The notes under the pieces: generated by a model | The model's input: the letters and a program-made list of their open reading frames with translations, nothing else | Told to the model about the DNA's origin: nothing | The model's database searches: none | In this document: positions 42,273-54,745 of the stretch, piece after piece | Numbering within the stretch: the first letter of the stretch is position 1 | How the letters are laid out: each line of letters opens with the position of its first letter | DNA from: Actinobacteria bacterium OV320 | GTDB lineage: Bacteria; Actinomycetota; Actinomycetes; Streptomycetales; Streptomycetaceae | Length of the DNA: 64,000 nucleotides | Direction of reading: 5' to 3' | Assembly (NCBI GenBank): GCA_001298545.1 | Contig: LJCX01000027.1 | Span: 248,001 to 312,000, forward strand | Made by a program: the position numbers and the translations under genes

Positions 42273-42932
42273 TCAGCCGGTGGGCATCAGGACGGTGTCG
42301 ATGATGTACACGTGGGCGTTGGCGGTCTTGACGTTGCCGCAGACCACCTTGGCGGAGTCGTTGACGGTGTAGGACTCGCCCGAGCCCGAGGTGGTCACCT
42401 TCGACTTCTCCAGGGTGTCGAAGGAGCCGTTCTCCAGGTCCTTCGGGGTCAGCTGCTGACCCACCACGTGGTAGGTGAGGATCTTCGTCAGCTGGGCCTT
42501 GTCGTTCAGGACCTTGTCCAGGGTGGCCTTGGGGATCTTGGCGAAGGCGTCGTTGGTCGGGGCGAACACGGTGATGTTCTGGGCGTTGTTGAGGGTGTCG
42601 ACCAGGCCCGCCTTCTTCACGGCGGTCACCAGCGTGGACAGGGCAGGGTTGTTGGACGCCGCGGTGGCCACGGGGTCCTGGGCCATCCCGTCGAAGGAGC
42701 CGGCCCCGCTCGTGGGCACCGACGAGCAGGCCGGACCGAACGGCTGGTCCGCCGTGGAGGTGCTGCCGGAGCCGCCCATGCTGTCGTCGGAGGAGGTCGC
42801 CGAGGCCGACGCCTTGCCGGCGGAGTCGGCGCCGGCGGAGTCGCTGCCGTTGTCCGAGCAGGCGCTCAGCGCCAGCGGCAGAACGGCGGCAGCGGCCACG
42901 GTCATGGCGACACGGCGGATACGGGTGTTCAT
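42273..42932 (-). CDS. Fasciclin-domain lipoprotein
   Basis: A 219-residue lipoprotein: signal peptide with lipobox LSAC (lipidated Cys25), an Asp/Ser-rich linker, then one FAS1 domain (about 80-219) with ALSTLVTAVKKAGLVDTLN, NITVFAPTNDAFAKIPKATL, LTKILTYHVVGQQL and AHVYIIDTVLMPTG. FAS1 domains mediate adhesion or protein contacts. It lies 84 bp downstream of the Mo-oxidoreductase gene on the same strand; this pairing is common in actinobacteria, suggesting that the two work together at the membrane. Confidence 0.92.
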   Translation of the reverse strand: MNTRIRRVAMTVAAAAVLPLALSACSDNGSDSAGADSAGKASASATSSDDSMGGSGSTSTADQPFGPACSSVPTSGAGSFDGMAQDPVATAASNNPALSTLVTAVKKAGLVDTLNNAQNITVFAPTNDAFAKIPKATLDKVLNDKAQLTKILTYHVVGQQLTPKDLENGSFDTLEKSKVTTSGSGESYTVNDSAKVVCGNVKTANAHVYIIDTVLMPTG

Positions 42933-43016
42933 GGGGTTTCTCCTGTTGACCGGCGCAGCGAGCGCTGCGTTTGTGTGGGGCGTTCGGACTGGGATGGGGG
43001 AAAGGGGCTCGGGGGG

Positions 43017-44633
43017 TCAGTCGACGGTGACCACGACGGAATGCCGGCCGCTGGCGCCGTCGGGCACCGTGCGGGCGCGTTCCGCGGTCTGCACCGTGCC
43101 GGTGCGGTCGGTGGCGCGCACGGTGAGGGTGTGGCCGCCCTTGGTGGCCTGCCAGGGGTAGGACCACTGGCGCCAGGTGTCGCGGGAGTCCTCGGCCGCG
43201 AGATGGGCCTGGTGCCAGGGGCCGTCGTCGACGCGGATCTCGACCTTGTCGATGCCGCGGTGCTGGGCCCAGGCGACCCCGGCGACCATGACGGTGCCGG
43301 CCTCGGGGCGGGCGAACGGCTTGGGCGTGTCGATGCGGGACTGGGTCTTGACCGGCGCCCTGCGGGCCCACTTGCGGGTGACCCAGTAGGGGTCGTAGGC
43401 GTCGAACGTGGTGAGCTCGATGTCCTTGATCCACTTACAGGCGGAGACGTAGCCGTAGAGGCCGGGCACCACCATGCGGACCGGGAAGCCGTGCTCGAAG
43501 GGCAGCGGTTCGCCGTTCATCGCGACGGCGAGCAGCGCGTCGCGGCCGTCCATGACGTCCTCGACGGGACTGCCGAGCGTCATCCCGTCCACCGACCGGG
43601 CGACCAGCTGGTCGGCGGGTCCTCCCGCGGAGGGAGGTTCGACCCCGCACTCGGCCAGCAGGTCGGCCAGGCGTACGCCGGTCCAGCGGGCGTTGCCCAC
43701 GTACGGGCCGCCGACCGCGTTCGACACACAGGTCAGCGTGATGTCGCGCTCGATCAGTTCCCGCCACAACAGATCGTCGAAGGACAAGGTGACCGGGCGG
43801 GCGACCCCTCGGCCGTGGATGCGCAGCCGCCAGGCGGTCGCATCGACCTTGGGCACCACCAGCGCGGTGTCGACGCGGTAGAAGTCCTGGTTCGGCGTCG
43901 TGAAGGAGCTGATCCCGGGGATCCGCACCTGTGCGCCTCGGGGCACCTCGGGGGCGGGCGAGTCCGGGGCGGGCAGTACGAGGTCCTTGCGGGAGGCGGC
44001 CGCGTCGCCGCCGCTCGACCCGACCAGGGCCCGGCCGAGCGCTCCGGCCCCGACGGACGCGGCTACGGCCGCGCTCGCCGCGAGCACGAACTCACGGCGT
44101 TCCCGTTGCGGCCTGCGGAACGTGTCGCCTTCCGCGGCCTCGGGTCCGCTCGGCGCCGGTCCCCGGATCCGGAGGCGGCCGACAAGGAGGAACAGAAGAC
44201 CGGCCCCGACGACCGCACCCGCGACGGAGGGCAGCGTGTCGGTGAGTCCCGTGCGATCCGGGCGGCTGATCGCCGCTGCCGCGCCCACAACGCCGAACAG
44301 AAGCACTCCGGCTGACCCGGTCCGCCGATATCGCAGCGCGAGAACGCCCAGGGCGAGCGCGAACAGCGCGAGTACGACAAGGATTCCGAGCTGGAGAACG
44401 ATTTTGTCGTTGGTCCCGAAATTCCGGATCGCCCACGCTTTCACGGACGCGGGCGTGCGGTCGATCGCCGCACCTCCCACCACGACGACCGGACCGGCCT
44501 GCGGACGCACCCACCCCGATACCAGTTCCGCGACAGCGAGCGCGGCGAATCCCGCGACGGCGCCGCTGAACGCACCGAGCGCCGGCCGCGTCCGACCACC
44601 GGGATTTCGCTGTTTCTTCTCGCTGTTCGTCAC
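43017..44633 (-). CDS. Membrane-anchored sulfite-oxidase-like molybdopterin enzyme
   Basis: A 538-residue protein from GTG 44633. About residues 18-165 contain four to five membrane helices; a charged stretch and a Tat-like RREFVLAASAAVAA segment (about 178-200) precede the sulfite-oxidase fold. The Mo-ligating cysteine is Cys302 in TLTCVSNAVGG, with GNARWTGVRLADLL, HGFPVRMVVPGLYGY and ACKWIKDIEL as pterin-binding parts. The C-terminal dimerisation domain has GVAWAQHRGIDKVEIR and WSYPWQATKGGHTL. The substrate is unknown; relatives include YedY-type methionine sulfoxide reductases and sulfite oxidases. It likely forms a pair with the fasciclin lipoprotein. Confidence 0.88.
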   Translation of the reverse strand: MTNSEKKQRNPGGRTRPALGAFSGAVAGFAALAVAELVSGWVRPQAGPVVVVGGAAIDRTPASVKAWAIRNFGTNDKIVLQLGILVVLALFALALGVLALRYRRTGSAGVLLFGVVGAAAAISRPDRTGLTDTLPSVAGAVVGAGLLFLLVGRLRIRGPAPSGPEAAEGDTFRRPQRERREFVLAASAAVAASVGAGALGRALVGSSGGDAAASRKDLVLPAPDSPAPEVPRGAQVRIPGISSFTTPNQDFYRVDTALVVPKVDATAWRLRIHGRGVARPVTLSFDDLLWRELIERDITLTCVSNAVGGPYVGNARWTGVRLADLLAECGVEPPSAGGPADQLVARSVDGMTLGSPVEDVMDGRDALLAVAMNGEPLPFEHGFPVRMVVPGLYGYVSACKWIKDIELTTFDAYDPYWVTRKWARRAPVKTQSRIDTPKPFARPEAGTVMVAGVAWAQHRGIDKVEIRVDDGPWHQAHLAAEDSRDTWRQWSYPWQATKGGHTLTVRATDRTGTVQTAERARTVPDGASGRHSVVVTVD

Positions 44634-44660
44634 GTGGGGAATCCGGGCCTGAACGCGATA

Positions 44661-44710
44661 CGGATTGGTCGATCACCCGATCGGAGAATTTCTCTTCCTG
44701 GACCAATCCG
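44661..44710. promoter_or_regulatory. 10-bp inverted repeat upstream of the Mo-enzyme gene
   Basis: CGGATTGGTC (44661-44670) and GACCAATCCG (44701-44710) are perfect inverted arms 30 bp apart, in the divergent region 28 bp before the Mo-enzyme start. Arm centres are 40 bp apart, close to four helical turns, which suits looping or two dimers of a regulator. Confidence 0.5.
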
Positions 44711-44807
44711 CGTCCGGATCCGCAACGGACAGACCTTTATGGGAAAAGCGCGGCGGGACGGCCGAGCGGAGCCCCGTGCGACTTTCGTGCCACCGGCCTG
44801 GAAAAGT

Positions 44808-44823
44808 TACCGACCGGTCGGTA
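44808..44823. promoter_or_regulatory. Perfect 16-bp palindrome TACCGACCGGTCGGTA, TetR-type operator
   Basis: The palindrome sits 11 bp before ATG 44835, where it would overlap the promoter -10 or start region. ACCGACCGGTCGGT-like sequences are typical of TetR-family operators in actinobacteria. No TetR gene is adjacent, so the regulator must be encoded elsewhere. Confidence 0.7.
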
Positions 44824-44834
44824 TCGTGCCCGCC

Positions 44835-45704
44835 ATGACCACCGTCGCTCCGGACCCGCGCGCGGGCCGCCACTGTCACAGCACACTCAACTCGCTGCAC
44901 GCGACGCACTACTTCTCCCCCGACGTGGGCCGGGAGCTGGGCGCGCTCGGCGTCACCCACCCGCGGGCCGTCAACTTCGCCGTGCGGGCGGCCGCGTTGG
45001 GACCGGTGGGAGCCGGCGCGGTGACGGCGACGTTCTACAACTACAAGCACACACTCGTCGCCCGCTACGTGCCCGCGGTCTGGGAGTCGGCCACGCCCGA
45101 ACAGGTGCTGGCCGCACGCACGCGCGCCGTCGACTCGACACTGCGCCGCCAACTGGGCGCGGACGTGGTCGCGTCCGCGGAGATGGCGGAGGCGGCACGG
45201 CTCGCCCTGCGCGCCACCGAGGCCTGCTCGCGCAGCGCCCGGCCCCTGTACTCGGCCCACGCCGACCTGCCGGTCCCCGAGGAGCCGCACCTGGCGTACT
45301 GGCACGCGGCCACGCTGTTGCGCGAGCACCGGGGCGACGGGCACCTCGCCGTGCTGATGGCCGCGGGACTCGACGGCCTGGAGGCCATGGTGACCCACAC
45401 GGCGACCGGCAAGGGCATGTCACCGAAGTGGGTGCTCGACACCCGCGGCTGGAGCCGGGAGGACTGGGACGCGGCGGCCGGTCGGCTGCGGGAGCGCGGC
45501 CTGGTGGACGAGGACGGGGAACTGACCGAGCAGGGCCGCGAGCTGCGCCAGGAGATCGAGCGGGAGACGGACCGGCTGGACCGCGCCCCGTACGCACACC
45601 TGGGCGCGGAGGGCGTGGCCCGGCTGACCGAGCTCGGCACGGGCTTCGTACGCACCGCGCTCGCCGCCGGCGCCTTCCCGGCGGATCTGCTCGCCAAGCG
45701 CTGA
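44835..45704 (+). CDS. SalK / SCO6745-family helical protein
   Basis: A 289-residue protein matching the actinobacterial SalK-like family of winged-helix-type proteins: HSTLNSLHATHYFSPDVGRE, FYNYKHTLVARYVPAVWESA, and a C-terminal winged helix with WSREDWDAAAGRLRERGLVD followed by LTEQGRELRQEIE. It probably functions as a cytoplasmic regulator or maturation factor; the biochemistry is not known. The gene stands alone and is controlled, by inference, through the 16-bp palindrome immediately upstream. Confidence 0.8.
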   Translation: MTTVAPDPRAGRHCHSTLNSLHATHYFSPDVGRELGALGVTHPRAVNFAVRAAALGPVGAGAVTATFYNYKHTLVARYVPAVWESATPEQVLAARTRAVDSTLRRQLGADVVASAEMAEAARLALRATEACSRSARPLYSAHADLPVPEEPHLAYWHAATLLREHRGDGHLAVLMAAGLDGLEAMVTHTATGKGMSPKWVLDTRGWSREDWDAAAGRLRERGLVDEDGELTEQGRELRQEIERETDRLDRAPYAHLGAEGVARLTELGTGFVRTALAAGAFPADLLAKR

Positions 45705-45801
45705 CCTTCCGGAGGCGGCGCGGGCAGCGGGTCCGGCGTCGGCGGCCGGAGCGACGCGGGCCGGTGCTGCGCGGGGAGCGGACGGCCCGTCGGCGCGCCG
45801 C

Positions 45802-45833
45802 CCTCGACCCGCCTCGACCCGCCTCGACCCGCC

Positions 45834-45836
<3 letters not shown>
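45802..45836. repeat. 10-bp tandem repeat cctcgacccg
   Basis: Three perfect units (45802-45831) and a partial fourth lie at the convergent junction before the ABC transporter stop. They are non-coding apart from the last bases and show typical slippage character. Confidence 0.7.
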
Positions 45837-47720
<1,884 letters not shown>

Positions 47721-47726
47721 GGGAGT

Positions 47727-47758
47727 GACCGTAGAACCTCAAGCAACCTTGAGGTCAA
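47727..47758 (-). promoter_or_regulatory. SoxR box and MerR-type promoter
   Basis: ACCTCAAGCAACCTTGAGGT (47736-47755) has perfect 8-bp arms and matches the soxbox consensus CCTCAAGTTAACTTGAGG in both arms. On the minus strand it lies between -35 TTGACC and -10 TACGGT with a 19-bp spacer, the long spacing typical of MerR-family activation. The -10 ends 7 nt before ATG 47720, predicting a leaderless transcript. Confidence 0.88.
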
Positions 47759-47816
47759 CTTTCTCCCCGCATCCCGTCGGACAGCGGATCAGGCACAGGA
47801 TCAGACGAGGGACCCG

Positions 47817-48860
47817 ATGACCGTACGTAATGTTTTGTCCCCGCTTCCGCAACCCGCCGTTGGCGCCGTGCCGAGAACCTCTCCGAGTGTGACAGCGGTT
47901 CCCCTTCCCCTTCCTCCGGGCAGGCCGGCCCGGCGCGTGCCGGTGCGTCAGGTCCTTTGTCTGCTTCCGCTCCTGCTCGTCACCGTGGTCGCGGTGCGGC
48001 ACCGGTCCGTTCTCGTCGAGGGCTTCGCACAGTTGCGGAGCGCGCAGTGGCCCTGGCTGCTGGTCGCGATCGGAGCGACCTGTCTGACGTGGGTGGCGGC
48101 GGCCGTCACCCGGCAGGGCGCGGTGGTGGAGCGGCTGCCCGGACGGCGGCTGCTGGCCGCGCAGTTCGCGGCCGGCGCGGCCAACCACCTGCTGCCGACG
48201 GGGCTGGGCGCGAGCGCGGTCAACCTGCGGTTCATGACCGTGTGCGGAGTGCCCCTGGCCCGCTCCTCCGCTGCCCTCGCGCTGTACCTGATGGCGGAGG
48301 GCGTGGCCCGGGTGGGCCTGCTGACCGTTCTGCTGCTCGTCTTCCCCGACGCGCTGCGGCTCGGCTCCCTGCTGCCCGGCGGTGCGCTCGGCCCGCTGCT
48401 GGGCGTCCTCGGGGCGGCCGTGCTGGTGGTGGCGGGCGCGCTCACCCTCGTACGGCGGCTGCGGTCGGCGGTCTGCTCCTTCCTGCGCACCGCACTGGGC
48501 GAGGCGCGCTCGGTGCACTCCCGCCCGGCCCGGGCGCTGGCCCTGTGGGGCGGCTCGCTGGCGTTCCCGGTGCTCCAGGCGGCCGGTCTGGCCGCGGTGG
48601 GGCAGGCGTTGGGGCTGCCGGTGCCGGTGGCGCACATGGCGGTCGCGTACCTGGCGGCGACGGTGGCCGTCGCGCTGGTCCCGACGCCGGGCGGGATCGG
48701 TTCGGTGGAGGCGGCGCTGATCGTGGCGCTGGTGGCGGCGGGCGGTCCGGTGGCCCTGGCCACGGCCGTGGTGCTCGGCTACCGGATCATCACGGTGTGG
48801 CTGCCGCTGGTGCCGGGGGCGCTGACGCTCGGTGCGCTGGTGCGGATGAAGGTCATCTGA
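47817..48860 (+). CDS. Flippase-like / UPF0104 family membrane protein
   Basis: A 347-residue protein with about eight membrane helices, resembling the lysylphosphatidylglycerol synthetase transmembrane (flippase) family: RLLAAQFAAGAANHLLPTGLG, ALALYLMAEGVARVG, and VALVPTPGGIGSVEAALIVAL, the family's PTPGGIGxxE motif. Members are thought to move lipid-linked molecules. ATG 47817 has GAGG 7 nt upstream. The gene is divergent from the SoxR-controlled ABC exporter with only 96 bp between starts, so the SoxR region could also affect it. Confidence 0.85.
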   Translation: MTVRNVLSPLPQPAVGAVPRTSPSVTAVPLPLPPGRPARRVPVRQVLCLLPLLLVTVVAVRHRSVLVEGFAQLRSAQWPWLLVAIGATCLTWVAAAVTRQGAVVERLPGRRLLAAQFAAGAANHLLPTGLGASAVNLRFMTVCGVPLARSSAALALYLMAEGVARVGLLTVLLLVFPDALRLGSLLPGGALGPLLGVLGAAVLVVAGALTLVRRLRSAVCSFLRTALGEARSVHSRPARALALWGGSLAFPVLQAAGLAAVGQALGLPVPVAHMAVAYLAATVAVALVPTPGGIGSVEAALIVALVAAGGPVALATAVVLGYRIITVWLPLVPGALTLGALVRMKVI

Positions 48861-49405
48861 GGCACCCGCGAGGCCTCGGGCCGCCTCACGGCCGGACGCT
48901 CACATGGACGGGACCGTCCCCCGGGTCGACCCGGTGCGCCCAGCCGGCCGTCAGGCGCAGGGTGCGGTTCGGCAGGGCGGCCGTCCACAGCCGTTCCCTG
49001 TGCGGCACGCGCCCGTTCTGGGTCCTGTCCCAGTCGTCGCCGGTGACGGTGGACACGATGAACCACGCGTCCGTGGCGCCGGCCGTCGTACTGCTCCTCG
49101 CCACGGTGTGGTGGTTCGTGGCCCGCCGTTCGTACGGGACGCCCACCACAGCGGCCCACGGATCGGACCGCGAGCAGGCCGGACTGGCCGAGGGAATCGT
49201 CTGAGCTGCGGGATCCCGCCACCGCGACCGGATCCTCGGGTACGAACTCCCGTGCCGGATACGGCAGGATGAGCGGTCGCGACCGCTGCGAGAACGGCGG
49301 GCGCGACCGCACATCCCGGAACCGAACAGGTGACATCGTGACGAGACTTCGCATCCGGCCGTCGGCGACCTCCCGTGCCGCGGATCGACTTCCCGGAGGT
49401 GACCG
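48861..49405. other. 545-bp region of gene remnants
   Basis: No intact gene is present, yet third-position GC bias persists. The stretch 49031-49204 encodes a permease tail (listed separately). On the minus strand, 48886 to about 49040 encodes DWDRTQNGRVPHRERLWTAA and a tail GDGPVHVSVRP before a stop, which looks like the end of another protein; because the two frames share wobble positions, codon bias cannot separate them. Promoter DNA for the MscS gene should lie at about 49210-49405. Confidence 0.45.
49031..49204 (+). pseudogene. C-terminal remnant of an APC-type amino acid permease
   Basis: The 57-residue in-frame tail reads QSSPVTVDTMNHASVAPAVV, then VLLLATVWWFVARRSYGTP as a last membrane helix, and ends DREQAGLAEGIV. 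This resembles the C-terminus of actinobacterial amino acid/polyamine permeases. The preceding frame has no membrane helices or permease motifs, so the first roughly 90% of the gene is lost. Confidence 0.5.
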
Positions 49406-50503
49406 GTGAACCGCGCCCTGACCCTGGACGACTCGGTCATCGCCGGAATCGCCCTGGCCACCGGCCTGTTGGCCGCCTTCCTGTCTCGCACACTGCTGCG
49501 CTGGCTGGCGAAGCACGCCAAGCGCACGAGGTGGAGCGGCGACGACGTCGTCGTGGACGCGCTGCGCACGGTGGTGCCGTGGTCGATGATCGCCGGTGGC
49601 GCGGCGGCCGCGGCCGCGGTGCTGCCGCTGACGAAGGCCGTCCAGCACACCGTCAACCAGTGCCTGACGGTGCTGCTGATCTTCGTGGTGACCGTGTCGG
49701 CGGCGCGGGTCGTCGCCGGGCTCGTGCAGTCGGTGACCTCCTCGCGCTCCGGAGTCGCCGGGTCGGCCACGATCTTCGTGAACATCACCCGGATCCTGGT
49801 CCTGGCGATCGGCTTCCTGGTGGTGCTCCAGACGCTGGGCATCTCCATAGCCCCGCTGCTCACCGCCCTGGGCGTCGGCGGTCTGGCCGTCGCGCTGGCC
49901 CTGCAGGACACCCTCGCGAACCTGTTCGCGGGCATCCACATCCTGGCCTCCAAGACCGTCCAGCGCGGTGACTACATCAAGCTGAGCAGCGGCGAGGAGG
50001 GCTATGTCGAGGACATCAACTGGCGTCAGACGACCGTGCGCGCCCTCTCCAACAACCTCGTCGTCATCCCCAACGGGCAGCTCGCCAAGACGAACATGAC
50101 CAACTACATGCGTCCCGAGCAGCAGTTGACGATCCTGGTGCAGGTGGGCGTGGCCTACGACAGCGACCTGGAGCAGGTGGAACGGGTGACCTCGGAGGTC
50201 ATCGCGGAGGTCATGACGGGCGTCGACGGCGCCCTCCCGGACCACGAACCCGCCATCCGCTTCCACACCTTCGGCGACTCGCGGATCGGCTTCACGGTGA
50301 TCCTGGGCGTCGGCGAGTTCAGCGACCAGTACCGGATCAAGCACGAGTTCATCAAGCGGCTGCACCGCCGCTACCGCGAGGAGGGCATCCGGATCCCGGC
50401 GCCGGCCCGCACGGTGGCGTTGCAGTCGGGCACGGTCGTCATCCCGCAGCAGCGGACCGGCGACGACTTCGTGCAGGGCGGGATGACCGCCCTGCACGAC
50501 TGA
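49406..50503 (+). CDS. Small-conductance mechanosensitive channel family protein
   Basis: A 365-residue MscS-type protein, GTG 49406 with GGAGGTG 5 nt upstream. Four to five membrane helices precede the pore helix and the conserved beta-domain: ALGVGGLAVALALQDTLANL, FAGIHILASKTVQRGDYIKL, and YVEDINWRQTTVRALSNN with VVIPNGQLA. The C-terminal vestibule domain spans about 240-340. The family releases solutes on osmotic downshock. The gene is monocistronic, converging with the aminopeptidase gene. Confidence 0.93.
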   Translation: MNRALTLDDSVIAGIALATGLLAAFLSRTLLRWLAKHAKRTRWSGDDVVVDALRTVVPWSMIAGGAAAAAAVLPLTKAVQHTVNQCLTVLLIFVVTVSAARVVAGLVQSVTSSRSGVAGSATIFVNITRILVLAIGFLVVLQTLGISIAPLLTALGVGGLAVALALQDTLANLFAGIHILASKTVQRGDYIKLSSGEEGYVEDINWRQTTVRALSNNLVVIPNGQLAKTNMTNYMRPEQQLTILVQVGVAYDSDLEQVERVTSEVIAEVMTGVDGALPDHEPAIRFHTFGDSRIGFTVILGVGEFSDQYRIKHEFIKRLHRRYREEGIRIPAPARTVALQSGTVVIPQQRTGDDFVQGGMTALHD

Positions 50504-50530
50504 CGGCGGCCGAGGGCGTCGGCCGCCGGG

Positions 50531-52096
50531 TCAGAGCGTGGCCGAGTTCTCGTGCGGGCGCGCGCCCGACTGCCGGCGCGGGGCGGTGAGGGACGGCGTC
50601 ACCGGGGTGACCGTCCAGTCCGGATGGCCGGGCATCCTCGGTGTCGTCGTGCCGTACAGCCAGTCCCCCAGGAAGCCGGACACGTCCTGCCCGCAGGTGT
50701 GCGAGGCGATGGCGATGTAGTCCTGCGTCGACGCCGAGGAGTTGCGGTGGCGGGCCAGGAAGGCCCGCTCGACCGCGTGGAAGGCGTCCTCGCCGATGAG
50801 CTGCCGCAGCGCGTACAGGACGAGGACGCCGCCCAGGTAGCGCTGGCTGTCGAAGAGGTCGACCGCGTTCGGCGCGGCGACCGGGCCGGAGCTCTTGCGC
50901 CACTGGTCGCCGCGCGCGTAGGTGTCCTTCATCCGGGCCTCGAAGGTGGTCAGGCCCAGGGAGTCCGCCCAGCCCCGCTCGTAGCGGTAGAGCAGCCCGT
51001 AGAAGTCGGCGTGGCCCTCGTTGAGCCACAGGTCGGCCCAGGTGGCGGGGCTGACGCTGTTGCCGAAGTAGGAGTGGACCAGCTCGTGCATCATGTGCGA
51101 GCCGATCTTCGGCTCAGCCTGGAGCAGGTAGTTCGGCTTGTACAGGGTGAGGGTCTGGGTCTCCAGGCCCGTGAAGTCGAAGGCGCTCGGGTCGTCGGAG
51201 TTGCAGGGCAGCAGTCCGTACGTCTCGAACGGGTAGGCCCCCAGCCGTGCCTCGATCCACTCGACCAGGCCCGGGGTGAGCGCGAGGGCGGGCTCCAGGG
51301 CCTCGGCCCGCGCGGTCGGGACGACGTCGCGCAGCGGCAGTCCGTGCGGCCCCCGGCGCTCCTTCACGACATAGTCGCCGACGGTGATCTGCACCAGCTC
51401 CGTGGCGATCGGCGAGCGGGAGCGGTAGGTGTACGCGGTCCGGTCGCCGGCCAGATCCTCGGTGCACACGAGGGAGCCGCTCGCGACGGCCCGCAGGGCG
51501 GCGGGGACGGTGATGCGGAAGGTGAAGTCCGCCTTGTCCGACGGGTGGTCGTTGCAGGGGAAGACGGTGTGCGCCGAGTCCGGCTGGGGACAGATCGCGA
51601 ACCCGTCCGCCGTCGGCACCCACGCGGTGTGCGCGAGCGCACGGCGCGGGTCCGCCGTGTAGGTCACGCACACGGCGGCCCGGGCCCGGGCGGGCAGCGG
51701 CAGGGCCGGGGTGATCCGCAGCTTTTCGTCCACCTGTTCGAAGATGGCCGGCCGACCGTCGACGAGGACCGCGCGTATGTCCAGACCCAGAGCGTCCAGC
51801 GAAAAGCGGGTGAGGGCCTGGGTGGTGCGCAGCTCCAGGGTCGCCGTCGCGTCGACCAGGGCGGTCGAGGCGTCGTAGGAGAAGTCGAGGTGGTAGGCGT
51901 CGACGCGGTAGCCGTCGTTGCCGAGGGCCGGGAAGACAGGGTCACCGAGGGTCTCGGGGGCCGCTTCGGGGGCCGTCTCGGGGGCCGGGCCGTCATCGGT
52001 CTTCGCGCCCGCGTACGCCGGGTTTCCCCCGGCCAGAACTGCCGCCGTGCCGATCAGCGCGGCCGCCGGGGCCGTCACTCTGCTGCGATATCTCAT
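50531..52096 (-). CDS. Secreted M1-family zinc aminopeptidase
   Basis: A 521-residue exported metallopeptidase. A signal peptide (MRYRSRVTAPAAALIGTAAV, cleaved near NPAYA-GA) is followed by an acidic PETAPEAAPET linker, the M1 N-terminal beta-domain and the catalytic domain. The zinc site is HELVH (337-341) with the third ligand Glu in WLNEGHADFYG. The GxMEN substrate motif appears as GLETQTLTLY, an E-containing variant. It lacks the C-terminal ERAP-like domain, as in other short Streptomyces M1 enzymes. ATG 52096 was chosen because the frame upstream lacks a signal peptide. It is divergent from the isocitrate dehydrogenase gene. Confidence 0.9.
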   Translation of the reverse strand: MRYRSRVTAPAAALIGTAAVLAGGNPAYAGAKTDDGPAPETAPEAAPETLGDPVFPALGNDGYRVDAYHLDFSYDASTALVDATATLELRTTQALTRFSLDALGLDIRAVLVDGRPAIFEQVDEKLRITPALPLPARARAAVCVTYTADPRRALAHTAWVPTADGFAICPQPDSAHTVFPCNDHPSDKADFTFRITVPAALRAVASGSLVCTEDLAGDRTAYTYRSRSPIATELVQITVGDYVVKERRGPHGLPLRDVVPTARAEALEPALALTPGLVEWIEARLGAYPFETYGLLPCNSDDPSAFDFTGLETQTLTLYKPNYLLQAEPKIGSHMMHELVHSYFGNSVSPATWADLWLNEGHADFYGLLYRYERGWADSLGLTTFEARMKDTYARGDQWRKSSGPVAAPNAVDLFDSQRYLGGVLVLYALRQLIGEDAFHAVERAFLARHRNSSASTQDYIAIASHTCGQDVSGFLGDWLYGTTTPRMPGHPDWTVTPVTPSLTAPRRQSGARPHENSATL

Positions 52097-52263
52097 GATC
52101 CGCTTTCGCTCGGGCGGCCGGGTGGTCGGTCCGGCCGTCGGATGAGGTCGACGCTGTACACCTGCATGACCACGAGAACGGACGCTTCGGTTGCCCCGCC
52201 GGCCCACCCGGACATCCCGGAGTGTGAGGAGACCCCTGTCGAGCCGACGCCGGTCACGAGATA

Positions 52264-52278
52264 TCTTGATGTCGAGCA
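52264..52278. promoter_or_regulatory. Imperfect palindrome upstream of isocitrate dehydrogenase
   Basis: TCTTGATGTCGAGC contains near-inverted CTTGA and TCGAG arms (one mismatch), about 30 bp before the GTG start. It could be an operator for the TCA enzyme gene; the binding protein is not known to me. Confidence 0.4.
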
Positions 52279-52306
52279 ATGTTGCAGACGTGGAGCGGAG
52301 CACCCG

Positions 52307-54526
<2,220 letters not shown>

Positions 54527-54545
54527 CGCACCGCGACACCCACCT

Positions 54546-54578
54546 CCGCCCCGGCCGGGTCTCTCCCGGCCGGGGCGG
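54546..54578 (+). terminator. 14-bp perfect stem, 5-nt loop
   Basis: CCGCCCCGGCCGGG (54546-54559), loop TCTCT, CCCGGCCGGGGCGG (54565-54578), 19 bp past the isocitrate dehydrogenase stop. No U-run follows, as usual for Streptomyces terminators. Confidence 0.88.
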
Positions 54579-54606
54579 CCGTGTGTCCGGCACCGCTCGC
54601 ACGGCC

Positions 54607-54639
54607 CTCGGCACTCGGCACTCGGCACTCGGCACTCGG
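54607..54639. repeat. 7-bp tandem repeat CTCGGCA, 4.7 units
   Basis: Four perfect CTCGGCA units and a partial fifth lie in the gap between the terminator and the next gene. This is microsatellite-like; copy number may vary between strains. Confidence 0.8.
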
Positions 54640-54745
54640 GAAGCCGGCTTCCGGGACGGCGACGGCTGCACAGGTCACCCGGACGGGCCGATATGGCATC
54701 TTGATCATGCGCCACACCCACCGTCCACGCCCCCGGAGCAGCCTC

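Noticed and set aside
54607..54639. CRISPR-like repeat array
   Set aside because: The units are 7 bp with no spacers; it is a simple tandem repeat. No CRISPR array or cas gene was found anywhere in the window.
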